Source: an uncultured Collinsella sp.
GTDB taxonomy: Bacteria > Actinomycetota > Coriobacteriia > Coriobacteriales > Coriobacteriaceae
Assembly (NCBI GenBank): GCA_900549355.1
Contig: UROA01000004.1
Span: 1-28,496 of the forward strand
Reading direction: 5' to 3'
DNA length: 28,496 bases
Under the pieces are notes generated by a model. That model was not told the DNA's origin, did not search any database, and was given only the letters and a program-made list of their open reading frames with translations. Each line of letters begins with the position of its first letter. Within the stretch, counting starts at the first letter, position 1. The position numbers and the translations under genes were made by a program. Shown here in pieces: positions 23,665-28,496 of this stretch.

Positions 23665-25125
23665 TTAGCGTACCTGAGCGACGTAAGCGACGTTGGTCGA
23701 GGAGACCTTGTCCTCGAGCTGGACGCTCATGCGGGGATCGCCGGCGGTAGCGACGGTCAGATCGCCGGCCTCGACGTAGCCGAGCTCCTTAGCGGTCTCG
23801 ATCGCCTTGACGATCGTGCCGTTGACGGTGCCCTGAGTAATCTCGGCCTGGTGCGGGATAACGCCCCAGTACATGATCATCTGCTGGACGGCCCACTCGT
23901 GGCGGGAGAACGCGCAGATCGGCATGTTGGGACGGAAGTGCGAGATCAGGCGGGCGGTACGACCGGTGGTCGTCGGCACGGTGATGCACTTGGCGCCAAC
24001 GGTGGTGGCCATGTTCACAGCGGACATACCCACAACGTTGTTGACGACGCGGGTGCCGTGAGCGTCGGCCGGAACCTCGAGCGGAGCGTGGGCCGGGAGG
24101 TACTTCTCGGTCTCGAGAGCAATGCTGGCCTGCATCTTAACGGCCTCGACCGGGTACTTACCGGCAGCGGACTCGCCAGAGAGCATAACGGCGTCGGTGC
24201 CGTCGTAGATGGCGTTAGCAACGTCGGCAACCTCGGCGCGCGTCGGGCGCGGGTTCTGCTGCATGGAGTCGAGCATCTGCGTAGCGGTGATAACGGGCTT
24301 GTAGGCCGCGTTGCACTTGGCGATGATCTCCTTCTGGATGTGCGGAACGAGCTCGGGCTTGATCTCGATGCCCAGGTCGCCACGGGCGACCATGATGCCG
24401 TCGGAAGCCTCGAGGATCTCGTCGAAGTTCTCGACGCCCAGGGCGCACTCGATCTTCGGGAAGATCGTCACGTGCTCGCCACCGTTCTCGCGGCAAAGCT
24501 CGCGGATGCCGCGGACGGACTCGCCGTCACGGATGAAGGAAGCGGCGATGTAGTCGATGTTCTCGGTCAGGCCAAAGAGGATGTCCTGACGATCGCGCTC
24601 GGTGATAGCGGGCAGCGAGATGTTGACGTTGGGCATGTTAACACCCTTGCGCTCGCCGATCAGGCCGTCGTTCTTGACGACGCAGGTCATGTCCTGGCCG
24701 TCGACGGACTCGACCTCGAGGGCAACCAGGCCGTCATCGATCAGGATGAGGGAGCCCTTCTCGACCTCGGAGGGCAGAGCCAGGTAGTCGAGGGAGATGT
24801 GCTCAGAGGTGCCGTGGAAATCCTCGGACGTGGGCTGAGCGGTGACGACGATCTTGTCGCCGGTCTTGACGGCAACCTTCTTGCCGTCGACCAGAAGGCC
24901 GGTGCGGACCTCGGGGCCCTTGGTGTCGAGCAGGATGCCGACGGGCAGACCGAGCTCCTTGGAAATACGACGGACGCGCTCGATGCGACCGTGGTGCTCG
25001 TCGTAGGATCCGTGCGAGAAGTTAAAACGGGCGACGTTCATGCCCGCCTTGATCATCTCACGGATGGTCTCGTCGCTATCGCAGGCGGGACCCATGGTGC
25101 ATACAATCTTAGTGCGCTTGTACAT
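23665..25125 (-). CDS. pyk: Pyruvate kinase
   Basis: Last step of glycolysis: phosphoenolpyruvate plus ADP to pyruvate plus ATP, cytoplasmic tetramer. The 486-residue protein starts RTKIVCTMGPA and has the NFSHG substrate loop. The catalytic region is TIFPKIECALGVENFDEI, and MVARGDLGIEI and ATQMLDSM follow. A domain with MLSGESAAGKYPVEAV precedes the C-terminal regulatory domain (about the last 120 residues). It lacks the extra PEP-utiliser domain seen in some longer homologues. GGAGG lies five bases before ATG on the minus strand, and a perfect TATAAT lies about 65 bases upstream. Confidence 0.97.
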   Translation of the reverse strand: MYKRTKIVCTMGPACDSDETIREMIKAGMNVARFNFSHGSYDEHHGRIERVRRISKELGLPVGILLDTKGPEVRTGLLVDGKKVAVKTGDKIVVTAQPTSEDFHGTSEHISLDYLALPSEVEKGSLILIDDGLVALEVESVDGQDMTCVVKNDGLIGERKGVNMPNVNISLPAITERDRQDILFGLTENIDYIAASFIRDGESVRGIRELCRENGGEHVTIFPKIECALGVENFDEILEASDGIMVARGDLGIEIKPELVPHIQKEIIAKCNAAYKPVITATQMLDSMQQNPRPTRAEVADVANAIYDGTDAVMLSGESAAGKYPVEAVKMQASIALETEKYLPAHAPLEVPADAHGTRVVNNVVGMSAVNMATTVGAKCITVPTTTGRTARLISHFRPNMPICAFSRHEWAVQQMIMYWGVIPHQAEITQGTVNGTIVKAIETAKELGYVEAGDLTVATAGDPRMSVQLEDKVSSTNVAYVAQVR

Positions 25126-25188
25126 TCAGACCTCCATCTGACATCGTCTTGCGCTGATAGATAAACCATAAGAAATAAAACTGAGATG

Positions 25189-25194
25189 ATTATA
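25189..25194 (-). promoter_or_regulatory. -10 element of the pyk promoter
   Basis: A perfect TATAAT on the minus strand in an AT-rich stretch. No convincing -35 is seen at 16-18 bases. Confidence 0.6.
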
Positions 25195-25273
25195 ACGAAA
25201 TGACGACCGAACACCCCCAAAAATCGACCGTATGCCGAATTAGAAGTTCATTTTTTGCGGTAAAACGGTATAT

Positions 25274-25359
25274 GAAAAAACTTTATCAACCGTTCTGACC
25301 GCTGCTATCTGGGCGATATTTCAGTTTGACGATGCGCCGAAGAAAAAACGTTTTATCAA
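25274..25359. repeat. Two direct GAAAAAAC-TTTATCAA motifs in the pyk/ATPase intergenic region
   Basis: GAAAAAAC-TTTATCAA (25274-25289) recurs with two extra bases at 25342-25359, 68 bases later. They lie between divergent promoters in an AT-rich stretch and could be regulator sites; the protein is unknown. Confidence 0.5.
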
Positions 25360-25418
25360 TGTTGAGCATCACACGGTCTGCATCGTTGCACTCGAGCCGT
25401 GTTTCCAATTGGAATGTT

Positions 25419-25448
25419 TTGGCTAGACGCGCCGCTTTGGGGTACCAT
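25419..25448 (+). promoter_or_regulatory. Candidate promoter of the cation ATPase
   Basis: -35 TTGGCT (25419-25424) and -10 TACCAT (25443-25448) are 18 bases apart. The predicted start near 25455 is just before the first stem of the structured leader. Confidence 0.5.
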
Positions 25449-25457
25449 AGCCCCACT

Positions 25458-25559
25458 ATCAACTGCCGCTCAGCACGGCAGCCTTGATGAGCCCTTGCCC
25501 TTCTCCTGGGAATTATGATCGGGCATCAATCTGCTGAGTGGCCCGAATCCCAGGAGGGG
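25458..25559 (+). promoter_or_regulatory. Structured leader with kissing loops and a sequestered Shine-Dalgarno; riboswitch candidate
   Basis: Hairpin 1: ATCAA (25458-25462) and CTGCCG (25463-25468) pair with CGGCAG (25476-25481) and TTGAT (25484-25488), leaving loop CTCAGCA (25469-25475). Hairpin 2: a 12-bp outer stem (25500-25511 with 25548-25559) and an inner TCGGGC/GCCCGA stem (25519-25524, 25541-25546), with a 16-nt loop containing TGCTGAG (25532-25538). The two loops are perfect 7-nt complements. The outer stem covers the whole ribosome site AGGAGGGG (25552-25559). This points to translational control of the ATPase. I do not recognise a known class; yybP-ykoY, M-box and NiCo signatures were not seen. 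Confidence 0.65.
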
Positions 25560-25566
25560 ACTCTAT

Positions 25567-28248
25567 ATGCAAAAGGAATACCTGTCCGCCGCGGCGGAGG
25601 TACTCAGCGACCAAGGTGTCGATGAGAACCTCGGCCTGAGCAACGACGAGGCGTCGTCGCGCCTCGCCAAGACAGGCCCTAACAAGCTCGAGGAAGCCGA
25701 GAAGACGCCGTTGTGGAAGCGCTTCTTTGAGCAGATGGCCGACCCCATGGTCATCATGCTGATCGTTGCCGCCGTCATCAGCGCGCTCACGGGCATGGTC
25801 AAGGGCGAGGCGGACTTTGCCGATGTCGCCATCATCATGTTCGTCGTTATCGTCAACTCGGTGCTGGGCGTGGTCCAGGAGGCTAAAAGCGAGGAGGCCC
25901 TCGAAGCCCTGCAAGAGATGAGCGCGGCGCAGTCCAAGGTGCTGCGCGACGGCAAACTTGTGCACCTGCCGAGCGCCGAGCTCGTGCCCGGCGACGTGAT
26001 CATGCTCGAGGCGGGCGACTCCGTCCCGGCCGACTGCCGCGTCCTCGAGAGCGCCACGATGAAGATCGAAGAGGCTGCACTGACTGGCGAGTCCGTGCCG
26101 GTTGAGAAGCACACCAACGTGATTGAGCTCGCCGCGGGCACCGACGACGTGCCGCTCGGCGACCGCAAGAACATGTGTTATATGGGTTCCACCGTGGTGT
26201 ACGGTCGCGGTCGCGCCGTCGTGGTCGGCACCGGCATGAACACCGAGATGGGTAAGATCGCCGGCGCCCTGGCCGAGGCCAAGGAAGAGCTCACGCCGCT
26301 GCAGGTGAAGCTTGCCGAGCTCAGCCGCATCCTCACCATCATGGTTATCGTCATCTGCGTCGTCATCTTTGGCGTCGACATCATCCGCCACGGCGTGGGC
26401 AACGTTCTCACCGATCCGACCGCGCTGCTCGACACCTTTATGGTCGCTGTATCGCTTGCCGTCGCCGCCATCCCCGAGGGCCTAGTTGCCGTCGTGACTA
26501 TCGTGCTTTCGCTCGGCGTGACCAAAATGGCCAAGCGCCAGGCGATTATCCGCAAGCTCTCTGCCGTCGAGACTCTCGGCTGCACGCAGACCATCTGCTC
26601 CGACAAGACCGGTACCCTTACCCAAAACAAGATGACCGTCGTCAAGCACGAGCTCGCTGCGCCTAAGGAGAAGTTCCTGGCCGGCATGGCGCTGTGCTCC
26701 GACGCCCAGTGGGACGAGGAGCTGGGCGAGGCCGTGGGTGAGCCGACTGAGTGCGCGCTCGTCAACGATGCCGGCAAGGCTGGTCTTACTGGCCTGACTG
26801 CCGAGCACCCGCGCGTGGGCGAGGCCCCGTTCGACTCGGGCCGTAAGATGATGTCCGTGGTCGTCGAGACCCTGGACGGCGAGTATGAGCAGTACACCAA
26901 GGGCGCGCCCGACGTGGTGATCGGCCTGTGCACCCATATCTACGACGGCGACAGGATCGTTCCGCTGACCGAGGAGCGTCGCGCCGAGCTCGTGGCCGCC
27001 AACAAGGCCATGGCCGACGAGGCCCTGCGCGTGCTGGCGCTGGCAAGCCGCACCTACACCGAGGTCCCGAGCGACTGCAGCCCCGCTGCGCTCGAGCACG
27101 ACCTGGTCTTCTGCGGCCTGTCCGGCATGATTGACCCTGTCCGCCCCGAGGTCGCCGACGCCATCCGCGAGGCCCACGATGCCGGTATTCGCACCGTCAT
27201 GATCACGGGCGACCACATCGACACCGCCGTGGCCATCGCCAAGCAGCTGGGTATCGTCACCGATCGCAGCCAGGCCATTACGGGCGCCGACCTCGACCGC
27301 ATGAGCGACGAGGAACTCGACGCGCACATCGAGGACTACGGCGTGTACGCCCGCGTCCAGCCCGAGCACAAGACCCGCATCGTCGAGGCCTGGAAGTCGC
27401 GCGACCAAATCGTCGCCATGACGGGCGACGGCGTCAACGACGCCCCGTCCATCAAGCGCGCCGACATCGGCGTTGGCATGGGCATCACCGGCACCGACGT
27501 CACCAAGAACGTTGCCGATATGGTGCTTGCCGACGACAACTTCGCCACCATCATCGGTGCCTGTGAAGAGGGCCGTCGCATCTACGACAACATCCGCAAG
27601 GTCATTCAGTTCCTGCTTTCGGCCAACCTTGCCGAGGTCTTCTCGGTATTCATCGCCACGCTCATTGGCTTTACCATCTTCCAGCCGGTGCAGCTGCTGT
27701 GGGTGAACCTGGTCACCGACTGTTTCCCCGCGCTCGCGCTGGGCATGGAGGACGCCGAGGGCGACATCATGAAGCGCAAGCCGCGCAACGCCAAGGACGG
27801 TGTCTTTGCCGGACATATGGGTCTGGACTGCGTGGTCCAGGGCCTAATCATCACCGTGCTGGTGCTGGCGAGCTTCTTTGTGGGCGTGTACTTTGACATG
27901 GGCTACATCCACATCGCCGATATGATTGCCGGCAATGCCGACGAGGAAGGCGTGATGATGGCGTTCATCACGCTCAACATGGTCGAGATTTTCCACTGCT
28001 TCAATATGCGCAGCCGTCGTGCGTCGCTGTTCACCATGAAGAAGCAGAACAAGTGGCTGTGGGCTTCCGCCGCGCTGGCACTGGTGCTGACGGTGATCGT
28101 GACCGTGCAGCCGACGCTTGCCGAGATGTTCTTTGGCCCTGTGACGCTTGAGCTCAAGGGCGTTCTTGCCGCGCTGGGCCTGGCCTTCCTGATCATCCCG
28201 CTGATGGAGATCTACAAGGCGATCATGCGCGCGGTCGAAAAAGAGTAG
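25567..28248 (+). CDS. P2A-type cation-transporting ATPase (probable Ca2+ exporter)
   Basis: An 893-residue P-type ATPase that pumps cations across the membrane, most likely Ca2+ outward. In order: cation-transporter N-terminal domain (1-~60), M1-M2, actuator domain with TGES (173-176), M3-M4 with the PEGL ion-site motif (303-306), phosphorylation motif SDKTGT (D346), nucleotide-binding domain with KGAPD, hinge TGDGVNDAP near residue 620, then M5-M10. M5 has SANLAEV and M6 has WVNLVTD, keeping Asn, Glu and Asp positions of the SERCA-type Ca2+ site. The stretch TDCFPALALG has Cys-Phe where Gly-Leu is usual. Mn2+ or Na+ transport is less likely but not excluded. AGGAGGGG precedes ATG and is buried in the leader hairpin. 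Confidence 0.93.
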   Translation: MQKEYLSAAAEVLSDQGVDENLGLSNDEASSRLAKTGPNKLEEAEKTPLWKRFFEQMADPMVIMLIVAAVISALTGMVKGEADFADVAIIMFVVIVNSVLGVVQEAKSEEALEALQEMSAAQSKVLRDGKLVHLPSAELVPGDVIMLEAGDSVPADCRVLESATMKIEEAALTGESVPVEKHTNVIELAAGTDDVPLGDRKNMCYMGSTVVYGRGRAVVVGTGMNTEMGKIAGALAEAKEELTPLQVKLAELSRILTIMVIVICVVIFGVDIIRHGVGNVLTDPTALLDTFMVAVSLAVAAIPEGLVAVVTIVLSLGVTKMAKRQAIIRKLSAVETLGCTQTICSDKTGTLTQNKMTVVKHELAAPKEKFLAGMALCSDAQWDEELGEAVGEPTECALVNDAGKAGLTGLTAEHPRVGEAPFDSGRKMMSVVVETLDGEYEQYTKGAPDVVIGLCTHIYDGDRIVPLTEERRAELVAANKAMADEALRVLALASRTYTEVPSDCSPAALEHDLVFCGLSGMIDPVRPEVADAIREAHDAGIRTVMITGDHIDTAVAIAKQLGIVTDRSQAITGADLDRMSDEELDAHIEDYGVYARVQPEHKTRIVEAWKSRDQIVAMTGDGVNDAPSIKRADIGVGMGITGTDVTKNVADMVLADDNFATIIGACEEGRRIYDNIRKVIQFLLSANLAEVFSVFIATLIGFTIFQPVQLLWVNLVTDCFPALALGMEDAEGDIMKRKPRNAKDGVFAGHMGLDCVVQGLIITVLVLASFFVGVYFDMGYIHIADMIAGNADEEGVMMAFITLNMVEIFHCFNMRSRRASLFTMKKQNKWLWASAALALVLTVIVTVQPTLAEMFFGPVTLELKGVLAALGLAFLIIPLMEIYKAIMRAVEKE

Positions 28249-28271
28249 GTCGAAAGGCCATCCCTCCCACC

Positions 28272-28362
28272 GGCCCGACCGCCTGCGGGGTTTCTTCTTC
28301 GCTGGTCCTCGCGCTTCGCGCTGCGGGATCGCTCAGAAGAAACCCCTCTCGGCGGTCGGGCC
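28272..28362. repeat. Long near-perfect inverted repeat after the ATPase gene
   Basis: Two nested 12-bp perfect arms, GGCCCGACCGCC (28272-28283) with 28351-28362 and GGGGTTTCTTCT (28287-28298) with 28335-28346, enclose a GC-rich centre with CGCGC-TTC-GCGC. There is no U-tract. It forms a very stable ~90-nt hairpin with the same three-tier layout as the element at 15634-15720. Confidence 0.85.
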
Positions 28363-28404
28363 TTCGGACAACCTCTCGGGACCGTAAGCTGAGGGAAAGT
28401 TTGT

Positions 28405-28439
28405 GAGCCGATCGAGCGTTTGCTCGACCGGCTCTTTTT
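28405..28439 (+). terminator. Terminator of the cation ATPase gene
   Basis: GAGCCG and TCGAGC (28405-28410, 28412-28417) pair with GCTCGA and CGGCTC (28422-28427, 28429-28434) around loop GTTT, followed by TTTTTG. Confidence 0.92.
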
Positions 28440-28458
28440 GATTCAAGACTTTAGTCTG

Positions 28459-28477
28459 CTGGCCGCGCAGCGGCCAG
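28459..28477. other. Perfect 8-bp hairpin near the window end
   Basis: CTGGCCGC (28459-28466) pairs with GCGGCCAG (28470-28477) around GCA. It may be a terminator for a gene beyond the window; the neighbouring sequence is too short to decide. Confidence 0.4.
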
Positions 28478-28496
28478 CTTTAAACCACCCGCTACG

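Noticed and set aside
23215..25164. 649-residue plus-strand reading frame opposite pyk
   Set aside because: Antisense of pyruvate kinase, rich in Leu/Gly/Asp/Val repeats, with no ribosome site.
25455..25566. yybP-ykoY manganese riboswitch upstream of the cation ATPase
   Set aside because: The conserved GGGGAGUA-type core is absent and the fold is two hairpins with complementary loops.
26482..27816. 444-residue minus-strand reading frame opposite the ATPase
   Set aside because: Antisense shadow of a complete P-type ATPase.

Overview
The window looks like a chromosomal segment of a high-GC Coriobacteriia member, most likely Collinsella or a close relative. This is inferred from the GC-rich third codon positions, the T-box-controlled pheST, a NikR-type nickel ECF transporter, a mannose-family PTS beside an SIS deglycase-like gene, and gut-anaerobe style accessory genes. 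No 16S or other decisive marker is present, so the genus is an inference.

Layout. 1-2700: the 3' part of a sugar operon, with an SIS-domain deglycase-like gene cut by the window edge, then PTS EIIC and EIID and a strong terminator. 2700-7000: an accessory stretch. It starts with a duplicated array of GAGAGATA motifs in front of an AlbA_2/HATPase_c_4 regulator. Several small orphan genes follow: a 163-aa unknown, a probable remnant of an HNH-endonuclease N-terminal domain, a CxxC zinc protein and a DUF5710 zinc protein. 7000-8400: tRNA-Val(GAC) with its own promoter and terminator, then an EamA transporter. 8548-12334: a DUF4012 membrane protein whose 3' end is broken by a suspicious G/C homopolymer insertion (probably an assembly artefact), then glmM. 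12472-14046: an M32 carboxypeptidase on the minus strand. 14165-18243: a T-box (UUC specifier) controlling pheS-pheT. 18366-21206: a nickel ECF transporter, nikMN-cbiQ-cbiO, with a promoter overlapped downstream by a textbook NikR operator. 21286-23238: a zinc-dependent phospholipase C-like gene and a minus-strand DUF559/Vsr-like nuclease-fold gene whose promoter lies between two inverted copies of a 17-bp motif. 23665-25125: pyruvate kinase (minus). 25567-28248: a P2A-type cation ATPase preceded by a structured leader.

How it fits together. Most of the window is housekeeping (cell-wall precursor synthesis, Phe-tRNA charging, glycolysis) interleaved with metal handling (Ni import, probable Ca export) and small accessory genes. 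The most novel-looking signals are regulatory. First, the ATPase leader has two hairpins with perfectly complementary 7-nt loops, and a 12-bp stem covers the whole Shine-Dalgarno; I do not recognise it as a known riboswitch class. Second, two copies of an iteron-like array, 165 bp apart with identical internal spacing, flank a candidate promoter of the AlbA_2 gene. Third, inverted 17-bp motifs flank the promoter of the DUF559-like gene. Two long intergenic hairpins with a similar plan follow pheS and the ATPase.
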